Assembly (NCBI GenBank): GCA_035651455.1
Contig: DASRFR010000049.1
Span: 165,587 to 229,586 of the forward strand
Length of the DNA stretch: 64,000 nt
From: DASRFR01 sp035651455
GTDB lineage: Bacteria; Acidobacteriota; Terriglobia; Terriglobales; Acidobacteriaceae
Direction: 5' to 3'
In this document: in pieces, positions 53,145-61,697 of the stretch
Layout of the letters: every line of letters starts with the position of its first letter
Numbering within the stretch: the stretch's first letter is position 1
Made by a program: the position numbers and the translations under genes
The notes under the pieces: model-generated
Databases searched by the model: none
What the model saw: the letters and a program-made list of their open reading frames with translations, nothing else
What the model was told of the DNA's origin: nothing

Positions 53145-54341
53145 TCACGTCAAGCTCTCCAGCGCCTGGCGCAGGTCGGCAATCAGATCCTCCGCGTCTT
53201 CAATGCCAACCGAGTAGCGGATCAGGGCCTCGGGAATGCCGCTGGCAGCACGCTCTTCCGGCGAAGACTCGACATGGCTGGTAGTCGCCGGAGGTCCGGC
53301 GACAGTCTCTACCGCTCCAAGATTCGCCGCCAAGTTGGCGTAGCGCAGCCGCGGCAGAAAACATTTCACATGATCGAAGCCGCCATGCAGCGCAAAACTG
53401 AGCACACCGCCAAACCCAGACATCTGTCGCCTGGCGATCTCGTGATTTTCGTGCGAGGGCAGGCCGGTATAGAAAACTTTTGCGACCCGCGGATGCGATT
53501 CGAGGAAGCTCGCAATCTGCAAGGCATTGGCATTCTGCTGACGCACGCGCAAGTGAAGAGTTTTCATGCCTCGCAGCAAAAGATAAGCGGACATCGGTTC
53601 GAGGCATGCGCCGTTGATCTCGCGGAAGTGATAGATACGATTCACCAGGTCGCGAGGGCCGCAGACCGCGCCGCCGAGCGCATCGGCATGTCCGCCGAGA
53701 AACTTGGTGGCGCTGTGCACCACGAGGTCGGCGCCAAGCTCGAGAGGACGCTGGTTGATGGGGGTGGCGAAGGTGTTATCTACCACGACCAGCGCTCCAT
53801 GGCGGTGCGCAGCCGCGGCGAGACGGGCGATATCGACAATCTTGATAGTGGGATTCGTGGGTGTCTCGAGATACAGAAGCTTGCAGCCGTGCGCGATGCT
53901 CGCCTCGATCGCGTCATGGTCGCCGGTCGCGCAGAGGGACACGTCGATGCGAAAGCGGGGAAGGAATTCGAGAAACAGCTTGTTGGTCCCACCGTAGGTA
54001 TCGAGGATGGAGACGAGGCGGTCTCCAGGCGAGAGCAGCGTAAACAACGTGTTGCTGATCGCGGCCATGCCGCTGGCAAAACTGGTGGCGGCTTCCGCCC
54101 CTTCGAGATCGCGAAGCTTTTCTTCGAACGCGGCGACGGTGGGATTGCTGTTTCGTCCATAGATGTAGCCGGATCGCCTGCCCAGCGCGACGTCCAGCCA
54201 TTCCTCGACCGTGTCGTAGCCGAATGACACGCTAAGGGCCACGGGCACTTGCGTAGCACCCGCCCAGCGCTCACTGCGCTCGCCTGACCAGACCGCCCGC
54301 GTGCCCAAACCCACTCGCTCGTCCTGTTTGTCATTGTCCAT
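53145..54341 (-). CDS. Cystathionine gamma-synthase/lyase-type PLP enzyme
   Basis: This 398-aa cytoplasmic enzyme is a Cys/Met-metabolism PLP protein. The cofactor Lys213 lies in VVHSATKFLGGH and the PLP-contact block YGRNSNPTVAAFEEKL is at residues 61-76. Other blocks are ASGMAAISN and VVDNTFATPINQRPLELG, with SHVESSPEERAASGI near the end. It could be a gamma-synthase, gamma-lyase or O-acetylhomoserine sulfhydrylase; motifs alone do not decide. No other methionine genes are adjacent. Confidence 0.9.
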   Translation of the reverse strand: MDNDKQDERVGLGTRAVWSGERSERWAGATQVPVALSVSFGYDTVEEWLDVALGRRSGYIYGRNSNPTVAAFEEKLRDLEGAEAATSFASGMAAISNTLFTLLSPGDRLVSILDTYGGTNKLFLEFLPRFRIDVSLCATGDHDAIEASIAHGCKLLYLETPTNPTIKIVDIARLAAAAHRHGALVVVDNTFATPINQRPLELGADLVVHSATKFLGGHADALGGAVCGPRDLVNRIYHFREINGACLEPMSAYLLLRGMKTLHLRVRQQNANALQIASFLESHPRVAKVFYTGLPSHENHEIARRQMSGFGGVLSFALHGGFDHVKCFLPRLRYANLAANLGAVETVAGPPATTSHVESSPEERAASGIPEALIRYSVGIEDAEDLIADLRQALESLT

Positions 54342-54527
54342 AGAGGTTCGTCTTTCAAAGGATTCGTTGCCGAACGAGTATGCCAGAAGGCCGGGTGCAG
54401 CGGGCTAGTCCGGGCCAGGGATGGTCGGCCGCCGTTGCGATCTCTTTACACACTCGTGACATTTGCCGCCAGCAGGTGTGGAACAATGCGAAGCCGCCGG
54501 GCTCTCCGGACACAAAGGAGCACACCC

Positions 54528-55538
54528 ATGAGACTACGTGCCGCTCAATACGCGTTCTTTTTCGCGATCGCTTCTTCGCTCTGTCTCGCCCAAAGCTACA
54601 CGGTGACGGATCTAGGTACTCTGCCTGGAGGCCATTCCAGCGGGGCGCAAGCCATCAACGCGAGCGGACAAGTCACGGGTTTCGCCGACCAAGCGAACGA
54701 CAGCATCACGGACGTGTTCCGCTACAGTCAAGGAACCCTGACCGATCTGGGGACACTCGGCGGGACCACCGGCGAGGGCAGGAGCATCAACTCGTCCGGC
54801 CAGATTGCCGGGTATTCGACGAATGCCGTGACCTATCGCGCTTTTATGACGGATGGCGACACGCTCATCGACATTGGCGATCTGGGAGGGGGTAGTTCCG
54901 ACGCCTACGGCATCAATGACAGCGGACAGGTGGTCGGGGCGTCTTATCTAGCAAATGGGGAGATCCATCCATTTCTGTTCAGCAACGGGACGATGACTGA
55001 CCTGGGGACCTTGGGGTCACATCATCCTGGCGACTGGAACAGCGCGCAAGGCATCAACAAGTTCGGCGTGGTGGTTGGCACTTCGTACGACGGCTCCGGC
55101 AACTTCTTTGGATTTATGTGGAGCAACGGCAAGATACACAAGATGGGAACGCTGGGCGGACCATGGAGCCAAGCCTACGCCATCAACAACAAGGGACAGA
55201 TTACCGGCCTGGCTTACACGAAAAACGGACTGGCGCACGCGTTCATCACCAGCGGCACAACGCTCATTGATCTGGGAACCTTCGCCGGCGCCACTTCCAC
55301 GACCTGGGGCTTCGCCATCAACAATGCAGGAGTCGTGGTCGGGCAGTCGACGTTTCAGAATACGTATCACGCGTTCGTGTACAGCGGCGGAAAAATCAAA
55401 GATCTGAACAAGCTGATTCCCGCGGGCTCAGGATGGACGCTAACATTGGCGAACGGGATCAATGATGCAGGCCAGATTGTCGGCATGGGCATGCTGAAGG
55501 GGCAGGCGCACGGGTTCTTGCTGACCCCTGTCAGATAG
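54528..55538 (+). CDS. Exported HAF-repeat protein
   Basis: This 336-aa protein has a signal peptide (MRLRAAQYAFFFAIASSLCLAQ) and about seven HAF-type repeats of roughly 40-45 residues. Each has a DLGTLGG-like core (DLGTLPGG, DLGTLGGTTG, DIGDLGGG, DLGTLGSH, KMGTLGGP, DLGTFAGA) alternating with INxxGQIxG and HAFxYS segments. Such repeats probably build a beta-propeller outside the cell. A strong AAAGGAG site precedes the start. The function is unknown. Confidence 0.82.
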   Translation: MRLRAAQYAFFFAIASSLCLAQSYTVTDLGTLPGGHSSGAQAINASGQVTGFADQANDSITDVFRYSQGTLTDLGTLGGTTGEGRSINSSGQIAGYSTNAVTYRAFMTDGDTLIDIGDLGGGSSDAYGINDSGQVVGASYLANGEIHPFLFSNGTMTDLGTLGSHHPGDWNSAQGINKFGVVVGTSYDGSGNFFGFMWSNGKIHKMGTLGGPWSQAYAINNKGQITGLAYTKNGLAHAFITSGTTLIDLGTFAGATSTTWGFAINNAGVVVGQSTFQNTYHAFVYSGGKIKDLNKLIPAGSGWTLTLANGINDAGQIVGMGMLKGQAHGFLLTPVR

Positions 55539-55598
55539 TCGAGTTCGCGGTCCTGCTCTCTGGCGGCAGTCTTGGCGCAGCGAGATGATCGTCAGCGG

Positions 55599-58181
55599 CT
55601 AACGCAGCCCGTTTGCCAGGAAGAGGGTGGAATAGATCCGTTCAATCACGTAAGCGTAGCGGCTACCATCGGGCGTCATGATTACCCAGCCGTGTCCCGC
55701 GATCGCGGTCTTGTCGCTGGGTGAAAAACGCGTCCAGGCCTTTCGTTGTGCAGTGCTGAGGTTGAGAGTGTCGACCTGCACATCGGCTCCAACAGACGAG
55801 GCGACAAAAAGATTGTTCGTGTCGTTGTGCCACTGCAGAATTCTGTCACCCGGAGTTATGCCGGAAAGTTCTCGCTCCTTCGAACCATCGAGAGGCTGTA
55901 ACCAGTAGTGTCCTCCGCCATCCGTGGTCACGCAGAACTTGCCGTCGGGCGAAGGACCGGGAGACACAACTCCGACGACGTTCTCGGGATAACGCCCCGC
56001 TGGCCCGACGGGGTGGATCGCCCCGCTATCGAGGTCCTGCAGGCCGGTCTGCGGGAGCTCTCCCCGCGCTGTTGTCGCCATTAAAATTTGTTTGCCGTTT
56101 GGCAGCAGTGCCGCGACTTCATAGCGGTGTCCCGAAGGGACGTGCAAGTTTTTCATCTCACCAATGCCGGTGGGAATCACCAGGGCTTTGGATGGGTTCG
56201 TTGGGTCTATGGCTGTCGCCCATTTGCCATCCGCCGAAAGAGAAGTACCTGCGCCTTCACCAATCTGCACAGGCACGGAACCGTCCGTGCGCTGCACATA
56301 CAGCCGGTAGTTCGCATTCGTGCTTATATCGAAACTGTTCAGCAAGATCATGCTGCCGTCGTTCGAAATGGCCTCGGGATTCGGCCACTGGAAAGTTGAG
56401 AGGTCCTGCTGTCGACCGGTCTTGCTATCGGCGATCCCTACCTGCCAGCGTAGCAGTTCGGCGCTCAGCAGCACCCTGCCGTCCGCCGCAATATCCTGCA
56501 GGTGCATGCGGATCGGCGCCGCGGCGACGAGCCGTGTTCGTCCTTTGAGATCCACCGCGTGCAGGCCACTGGGTTCACCGGTTTTGTTGGCAGTGAACCA
56601 GATTTCATCTCCCTTTGGAGTCCAAGCCAGACCTTGCTCGCTGCTGAATTCAGTTGTCAGCACCCTGCGCCGGCCCTGCAGATCGACCAGCGAAACCACG
56701 CCACGGTCGTCGCCATAGAAGGGGTGATCTAAAAAGGCGATTTGGTCCCCGGCGGGAGAGAAACGCAGGTCGCTGACATATCCGGAGGTCTGGTACAAAA
56801 CTTTGCCGGGAGGGTACTCCAAATGAAACAGACCATTGGCTTTTCGCGCGACGGCTAGAGCGGCGCCGTCCGTGCTCCAGTCGGCGTCGGTAACCTCGTC
56901 CAGCAATTCACGAGTCGAACCGCCACCCACCGGAGCCCGCGCGAGGCGTCCGGTAGGAACCCATGTGACGTCGAACTGCCGGTCCAGCGCCACGGCCATA
57001 TCGCTAAGGGAAGAGACGCTCAGCAAATCGGCCTTGAGATTTAACGGCTGCGACTCAAAGGTGTCAGTGCGGACCGAGACGATTTGCATCGGCGCACCAT
57101 TGACGGATTGTCCATAGACCACCGTTCGGCCGGGCGCAAAGCGTGCCGTACGGATGTAAGCCGAACGAAAGGTGATCTGCGTGAAGTTTCCCTGGTATGG
57201 AGATGGCCGCAAGTAGAACCACGCGGCCAGGGCAAGCAGTCCGACAATGCAGAGCGCCGCCGCTGTCCAAGTAAGAGGGGACCTCCTCATAGGGGCTTTC
57301 TGTGCGGCGGCGACTTGGGCGCTGGAAGAAGTTCCGCTGAGCGCCTCGAGAGCAAATGCCAGATCGCTTGCGGACTGAAAGCGCCGCTCCGGTTTTTTTT
57401 CCAGGCACCTGCGAATAATTCTTTCGAGGCCGGGCGATGCCTGGGCACCGCTGACCGAAAGTTCGGGAACGTCCTCCTTCAGGATGGCGTTCATCGTCTC
57501 AACGCTGGAGTCGCCGCGGAATGCGCGCTTGCCGGAAGCCATCTCGAACAGAACCGCGCCAAAGCTGAAGATGTCGGAACGATGATCGAGAGGCTGTCCG
57601 CGAACTTGTTCCGGCGACATGTATCCCACGGTGCCCATCACGGTGCCGGGGGTGGTGGGAGTCGGGCCGGTCATGGTGGCGGACTGGTCGGCGCCACGCT
57701 CGGCGGCTTGCTTCGCCAATCCGAAATCCAAGACCTTTACATGATCGTCGCGAGTGATGAACACGTTTTCGGGCTTGAGATCGCGATGGACGATCCCTTT
57801 CTCGTGGGCGGCGGCGAGGCCCTTGGCGATCTCCAGGGCATATTCGACGAGACGCCAACGGGAGAGAGCGCCGGCCGAGAGCTTGTCGCGCAGAGTCTGG
57901 CCTTCCAGAAATTCCGAAACCAGGTAGCGGACGCCATCGTGCTCTCCCACGTCGTAAATGGCCAGGACGTTGGGATGATTCAGCGTGCTCAGGATGCGGG
58001 CTTCGTAGTGGAAGCGCGCAAGGCGATCGGCATCGCTGGAGAATGCGGCGGGAAGTATCTTGAGAGCGACGGTCCGTTCCAGACGCGTGTCACGCGCACG
58101 ATAAACTTCGCCCATGCCGCCGGCGCCCAGCGACGATTGAATTTCATACGGTCCGAGTTTCGTGCCAGAGGCGAGGACCAT
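55599..58181 (-). CDS. Ser/Thr protein kinase with TolB-like beta-propeller
   Basis: This 860-aa protein has an N-terminal eukaryotic-type kinase (residues about 10-275). It shows the glycine loop LGAGGMGEVYRAR, Lys41 (VALKILP), HRDLKPEN and DFGLAKQ, with an APE-type activation end read as SPEQVRG. A membrane helix follows (about residues 304-326). The extracytoplasmic part (about residues 330-860) has repeated WSTDGAALAVARK, LRFSPAGDQIAF, LAWTPKGDEIWF and LSADGKWATA units of a TolB/WD40-like propeller. It is likely a transmembrane sensor kinase. This architecture is abundant in Acidobacteriota. Confidence 0.92.
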   Translation of the reverse strand: MVLASGTKLGPYEIQSSLGAGGMGEVYRARDTRLERTVALKILPAAFSSDADRLARFHYEARILSTLNHPNVLAIYDVGEHDGVRYLVSEFLEGQTLRDKLSAGALSRWRLVEYALEIAKGLAAAHEKGIVHRDLKPENVFITRDDHVKVLDFGLAKQAAERGADQSATMTGPTPTTPGTVMGTVGYMSPEQVRGQPLDHRSDIFSFGAVLFEMASGKRAFRGDSSVETMNAILKEDVPELSVSGAQASPGLERIIRRCLEKKPERRFQSASDLAFALEALSGTSSSAQVAAAQKAPMRRSPLTWTAAALCIVGLLALAAWFYLRPSPYQGNFTQITFRSAYIRTARFAPGRTVVYGQSVNGAPMQIVSVRTDTFESQPLNLKADLLSVSSLSDMAVALDRQFDVTWVPTGRLARAPVGGGSTRELLDEVTDADWSTDGAALAVARKANGLFHLEYPPGKVLYQTSGYVSDLRFSPAGDQIAFLDHPFYGDDRGVVSLVDLQGRRRVLTTEFSSEQGLAWTPKGDEIWFTANKTGEPSGLHAVDLKGRTRLVAAAPIRMHLQDIAADGRVLLSAELLRWQVGIADSKTGRQQDLSTFQWPNPEAISNDGSMILLNSFDISTNANYRLYVQRTDGSVPVQIGEGAGTSLSADGKWATAIDPTNPSKALVIPTGIGEMKNLHVPSGHRYEVAALLPNGKQILMATTARGELPQTGLQDLDSGAIHPVGPAGRYPENVVGVVSPGPSPDGKFCVTTDGGGHYWLQPLDGSKERELSGITPGDRILQWHNDTNNLFVASSVGADVQVDTLNLSTAQRKAWTRFSPSDKTAIAGHGWVIMTPDGSRYAYVIERIYSTLFLANGLR

Positions 58182-58286
58182 CGGTGCGCGGCATTATAGC
58201 GTGAGGCCAGGTGCCCAAGAGGAAGTTTCAGAGTAAGGCGGGGGAGTGCCGGCAAGGGTGAAACAGATCCGCGGGAATTGCGAGGC

Positions 58287-59003
58287 TCAGGTTTCGATGC
58301 CCACATGGGCAATGCGGCCGACCACGTAATCGGATGCGGACTTGCCTTCCTCGACGGGGAGCACGTCAACCGGGTACGCCTGGTTGTGCGGACGAAGCAC
58401 GAGATGATTGCCGGCGAGCTCGACATATTTCACGGTGCAGACGCCGTCCTTGACGACGGCATACATGTTGAGGTCGCCCTTGCGATATGGCTTCAGCGAG
58501 TTGTAATGGCGGTCGATGAGCACGGTGGCACCGGGGAGCAGCCGCGGATACATGCTCATGCCTTCGCGGGCATCGAGGCGGACGACGACGAAGCGCTCCC
58601 AGTCTGCGCGCTTGCCCTCGAGCTCGGGACGGAGGCGCCGCAGGAAGGCTTTCTTGAATTTGAGGATTTCCTTCACGTTCATGCTCATGACGAGCGGCTC
58701 AGAAGCGGCGATGTTGGACTCGACCAGCAGAACGTTGGCAAATTCGTCTTCGCTGGGCGGGGAGATGCTGGCCCGCTTGTTGACTTCGGCGGGGTCGAGC
58801 AAGTCAAGGATGGAGAGGTGCTGAACCACCAGGACCTTGTCCATGCCCTCGAGACTGAGGCCACGCTTGCGGTTAAGGAAATTGGAGATGTGCGCCTGCT
58901 TGAATCCGGTCTGCTGGGCGAGACGGAGACCGGTAAGCTCGCCAGCTTCGATGCGCTGCCACAGGATGTTGCGAAGATTTTCCTGCAGGGCCTTGAATTT
59001 CAT
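58287..59003 (-). CDS. LexA/CI-like repressor with S24 peptidase domain
   Basis: This 238-aa protein has an N-terminal XRE-type HTH with LTGLRLAQQTGFKQAHISNFLNRKRGLSLEGM. A linker follows, then a LexA/CI-type domain with Ser150 (REGMSMYPRLLPGATVLID) and Lys192 (CTVKYVEL) as the likely catalytic dyad. No Ala-Gly or Cys-Gly cleavage site is obvious in the linker, so self-cleavage is uncertain. A 15-bp palindrome in its own promoter region and a divergent phage-like gene support a lysogeny-type repressor role. It heads the phage-like region. Confidence 0.85.
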   Translation of the reverse strand: MKFKALQENLRNILWQRIEAGELTGLRLAQQTGFKQAHISNFLNRKRGLSLEGMDKVLVVQHLSILDLLDPAEVNKRASISPPSEDEFANVLLVESNIAASEPLVMSMNVKEILKFKKAFLRRLRPELEGKRADWERFVVVRLDAREGMSMYPRLLPGATVLIDRHYNSLKPYRKGDLNMYAVVKDGVCTVKYVELAGNHLVLRPHNQAYPVDVLPVEEGKSASDYVVGRIAHVGIET

Positions 59004-59025
59004 GCAGCGAAGTATACGTGAATTT

Positions 59026-59040
59026 ATAGCAATTTGCTAT
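59026..59040. promoter_or_regulatory. Palindromic operator of the S24-type repressor
   Basis: The 15-bp sequence ATAGCAA-T-TTGCTAT is a perfect 7-bp inverted repeat. It lies 23-37 bp upstream of the repressor start and overlaps a TATAAA-like minus-strand -10 (59023-59028). It would suit autorepression by the S24-type protein. Confidence 0.6.
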
Positions 59041-59068
59041 TGTTGAGATGTGTGCCAAAACTTTTTGC

Positions 59069-59097
59069 TTGACACGATAACGGAGTAGCTATACGAT
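59069..59097 (+). promoter_or_regulatory. Sigma-70-type promoter of the divergent small gene
   Basis: TTGACA (59069-59074) and TACGAT (59092-59097) are separated by 17 bp. This is a canonical arrangement with a perfect -35 box. The transcript should start near 59104, about 30 bp before the ATG at 59133, which has an AAGGA ribosome site. Confidence 0.65.
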
Positions 59098-59132
59098 CCA
59101 CTTGCATTATAACTTTTATTTAAGGATGCGCC

Positions 59133-59324
59133 ATGGTCAGCAGTGACAGCGAGCAGAGGAGTTTCAGCGCGTTTCGCCGCAAGGTGCAACTCGCGGAGGT
59201 GCTCTCGGCGGTGATGGAGAAGCTGTTGTGGGAAATTCATTTCAGCGGACGGGTAACGGTAGTGCTGCAAAACGGCCGCGTTCTGAAGTCGGGATACGAG
59301 GAAGGATATTTCCGGCAGCACTAG
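59133..59324 (+). CDS. Small hypothetical protein beside the repressor
   Basis: This 63-aa product, MVSSDSEQRSFSAFRRKVQLAEV and onward, ends in a beta-type segment GRVTVVLQNGRVLKSGYEEG. The C-terminal half loosely recalls DUF2292 (YezD-type) proteins, but this is not firm. It is the first gene under the divergent sigma-70-type promoter, where phages place Cro or early regulators. It has no HTH. A strong terminator follows. Confidence 0.6.
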   Translation: MVSSDSEQRSFSAFRRKVQLAEVLSAVMEKLLWEIHFSGRVTVVLQNGRVLKSGYEEGYFRQH

Positions 59325-59373
59325 CGCGATCGCATAAATAAATAGTCCAAGCAGGTCATCGTAAGAGAAACGA

Positions 59374-59410
59374 GCCCTGTGACCGAGCATCCTCGGCACA
59401 GGGCATTTTT
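59374..59410 (+). terminator. Rho-independent terminator after the small early gene
   Basis: A stem GCCCTGTG-a-CCGAG pairs with CTCGG-CACAGGGC around the loop CATC (59374-59404), with one bulged A. It is followed by ATTTTT (59405-59410). It closes the transcript of the 63-aa gene and lies just before the ribosome site of the next gene. Confidence 0.85.
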
Positions 59411-59437
59411 ATTTGGCGGGCAAGCGAAGGAGGAATC

Positions 59438-59785
59438 ATGGTAGTGGAGTGGAGCGAGTTAGTTGAGGCCGATACCGCGTTAGGGATGGCTGGGATTCCG
59501 CGCAGAGCAAACGGCTTTGCGGGAACGCAGCCGGCAATTCACGCAATCGCGAGCACACGGTCGAGCGACACAGCCGTGATGGATCTGAAATATTGCGAGC
59601 GGTGCGGCGGGTTATGGTTACGCCGGCGGGATTCGGAGGAGGTGTATTGCTCGGAGTGCGGTCCGAAGATGGCGGCAGTGAAGGTGAGCCGCCGCGGTTC
59701 GGAGCGATCTGAGAGCGGGCGGTTGTCAGGAGATCGTGTAGAGGTGCGCGAACTCATGGCGGTGGCGGAAGGAGAACGGTCATGA
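59438..59785 (+). CDS. Zinc-ribbon protein of the phage-like region
   Basis: This 115-aa protein has an N-terminal helical part, then a zinc ribbon with CERCG and CSECG pairs (about residues 53-78), and an Arg/Ser/Glu-rich C-terminus. Phage and mobile-element genomes often carry such small DNA-binding ribbons. The start has an excellent AAGGAGG site. The next gene overlaps its stop as ATGA, so the two are coupled. Function is unknown. Confidence 0.7.
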   Translation: MVVEWSELVEADTALGMAGIPRRANGFAGTQPAIHAIASTRSSDTAVMDLKYCERCGGLWLRRRDSEEVYCSECGPKMAAVKVSRRGSERSESGRLSGDRVEVRELMAVAEGERS

Positions 59786-60276
59786 GCGCGACGATTCCGT
59801 TGCTTTTGGGAAGCGCAGTTGAGTATGGGCAGCAGATTTCGCTGGCTCACGATTATCCGAACCAGGGGGTGGGTGCCGGCGAGGAAGAAGAATGGCGCTG
59901 GGGAGACGATCCGGACCTGTGGATGTATCGAAAGCACACGGTGGCACTGCTGAAGCGATATGGGCGGATGTCGGTCGAGGTGGGACGCCTGCCATCGTTA
60001 CTGGGGAGGGAGTTCTTCCGAACAGGGGTGACGTCGTATCACATGTCTACGTTCGAAGACGCCGTCATCTTTGTGCACGACGTGGAGCGGAGTCTGGAAA
60101 GGCTGGATGAGTTCTCAAAAAAATTGATCGCGCGAATCGTACTGCAGGATTACAACCAGGAAGAAGCCGCGAGGATGCTGGGATGCTGCGAGCGGCAGGT
60201 TCGGCGGCAATACACGGAGGCGATCGATTACCTGAGCGAGGTTTTCCTGGCGGGAGGATTGCTAAAACGGGAATGA
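59782..60276 (+). CDS. Sigma-region-4-like regulator of the phage-like region
   Basis: This 164-aa protein has an acidic N-terminus (GAGEEEEWRWGDDPD). The C-terminal helices contain LDEFSKKLIARIVLQDYNQEEAARMLGCCERQVRRQYTEAIDYLSEVFL. The NQEEAARMLGCCERQVRRQYTEAIDYL part matches the HTH of sigma-70 region 4. Short proteins of this shape act as late transcription activators in phages (ArpU/RinA-type) or as ECF-like factors. It is coupled to the zinc-ribbon gene and precedes a terminator. Confidence 0.7.
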   Translation: MSATIPLLLGSAVEYGQQISLAHDYPNQGVGAGEEEEWRWGDDPDLWMYRKHTVALLKRYGRMSVEVGRLPSLLGREFFRTGVTSYHMSTFEDAVIFVHDVERSLERLDEFSKKLIARIVLQDYNQEEAARMLGCCERQVRRQYTEAIDYLSEVFLAGGLLKRE

Positions 60277-60433
60277 GGCGGCTGTGGAAAACGCGCGAGA
60301 AAATCTTGTCAAGAGGGGCAGAGAGGTGGTTTTCTCGTAACTTGAAGCAACGAAGACGAATATATTTTTGCAAAGTATGTCCGGTTTTCCCTTCCAAAAT
60401 GCTATTCTGAATATAAGAGTAAAGAAATTGAAG

Positions 60434-60460
60434 GGCGCGCTGCAAAGCGCGCCTTTTTTT
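60434..60460 (+). terminator. Rho-independent terminator of the regulator operon
   Basis: The perfect 8-bp stem GGCGCGCT / AGCGCGCC with loop GCAA (60434-60453) is followed by seven T residues (60454-60460). It lies 157 bp after the sigma-like gene. An extended -10-like TGCTATTCT at 60400-60408 could also give a very short RNA ending here. Confidence 0.85.
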
Positions 60461-60535
60461 CATTGTGCAAGACGGGCAATGAGAAATCTGGGCGTTGGGG
60501 TCACGACGCGAGAACAGGAAACGGCACTGGGATCT

Positions 60536-60946
60536 ATGGCGAAGAGGCAGGGCAAGAAAAGAAACGGGGCCAGGACAGCGTGTGAAGGGGCTTGCGCAAC
60601 CAAGAAGAGGCGCGGCTCCGGGCAAAAGGGCGCAGGCCGATGCGCCGACCTGGGAGCGGTGCGGCAGAAGATCGCGAATCATGTGGGTGGAAAAGCGTTG
60701 CAGATGGTGAGGGTTTTGACCACCGATGCAGCGATCAAAGGAAACCTGTCGGCCATGAAATACCTATTCGAGATGGTCGGACTGTTTCCCGCGAGCGGGC
60801 CGCAGGCTGGGCCGCAAGAGCAGGATTGCCTGGCGCGAACACTGCTGGAGAGGCTGGGATTGGAGGACGAGGTAGAATCAGAAACGGGCAGCGGGCGCCC
60901 GGTTGAAAGCGGCGAGAGAGAAGCGGCGGCGAGTAACGCGAACTGA
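60536..60946 (+). CDS. Small protein, possible terminase-type, of the phage-like region
   Basis: This 136-aa protein has a strongly basic N-terminus (MAKRQGKKRNGARTACEG and KKRRGSGQKG). A helical part follows with LGAVRQKIANHVGGKALQMVRVLTTDAAIKGNLSAMKYLFEMVGLFP, and the tail is acidic Glu/Ser-rich. The MKYLFEMVGLFP helix and basic head recall small terminase-like DNA-binding proteins of phage-type cassettes, but the match is weak. An ATG 19 codons upstream (60479) is an alternative start. The frame must begin after the terminator at 60434-60460. Confidence 0.5.
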   Translation: MAKRQGKKRNGARTACEGACATKKRRGSGQKGAGRCADLGAVRQKIANHVGGKALQMVRVLTTDAAIKGNLSAMKYLFEMVGLFPASGPQAGPQEQDCLARTLLERLGLEDEVESETGSGRPVESGEREAAASNAN

Positions 60947-61025
60947 AGGCCGGGCAATGCCGAGGCGAGGTTCGTCGTGCAGTGGGAAAATCGAGTCCTT
61001 CACGAGGGGTGGTTAGAGCTTGGAC

Positions 61026-61499
61026 ATGACGTGGATTACCGACCGGATTGCACTGGGCGGTGGGATATGGAACGAGCGGAACATGGAGGAGGTGGCGCGG
61101 GCGGGCGTGACGCACATCATCGACATGCAAATTGAATTTAACGACACGCCGCTGGCCGAGCCGCACGGGATTGAAGTGCTGTGGAATGCGATTGATGACG
61201 ACTTTCAGCCGAAGCCGCCGGAAGTCTTTCGGCGAGGCGTGGAGTTTGCGCTGGCAGCGCTCGAGGAACCAGGGAGCAAGCTGTATATCCATTGTGCAGC
61301 GGGAGTACACCGCGCCGCCATGATGACGCTGGCCTTACTGTGCGCCATGGGATGGGATTTGCAGCAGGCGATGGACATGATCGAGGGACGGCGTCCGGTG
61401 GTGGACTTCGCGGATGTCTATGTGCGAAGCGTGGAGAGATTCGTGACAGAGTATCTGAAAGCCGGCTCGCGGCTTCCGGCATCTGGGTCGCGGCTCTAG
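61026..61499 (+). CDS. Dual-specificity protein phosphatase
   Basis: This 157-aa protein has the signature HCAAGVHRAAM (nucleophile Cys90, Arg96), the CX5R loop of protein tyrosine and dual-specificity phosphatases. An upstream Asp-rich NAIDDDFQPKP near residues 55-64 may supply the general acid. It would remove phosphate from Tyr and Ser/Thr in the cytoplasm. In this phage-like cassette it might act on host kinase signals such as the nearby Ser/Thr kinase, but this is inference. A TTG 6 bp upstream is an alternative start. Confidence 0.85.
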   Translation: MTWITDRIALGGGIWNERNMEEVARAGVTHIIDMQIEFNDTPLAEPHGIEVLWNAIDDDFQPKPPEVFRRGVEFALAALEEPGSKLYIHCAAGVHRAAMMTLALLCAMGWDLQQAMDMIEGRRPVVDFADVYVRSVERFVTEYLKAGSRLPASGSRL

Positions 61500-61697
61500 G
61501 GGTGCGGTCCCAGGGCGGCGGGTTTTGCGCCGAATCAATTCCAGACAGTTATATGGCTGGTTGAAAAAGTGGGCGCGGAAGTGTCTATGGACAGAGAGGC
61601 CCGAGTGCGACTTGCGTGAGCCGCGGGAGAACCGGGGGAGGCTGTCCCTCGCCGCAGCGGAGAATGATCTGAACTGAACGAGTTTGGTGGAGGGGAT

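Noticed and set aside
60368..60535. Longer frame for the small phage-like protein starting before 60479
   Set aside because: It would run through a strong terminator hairpin at 60434-60460, so the true start must be later.
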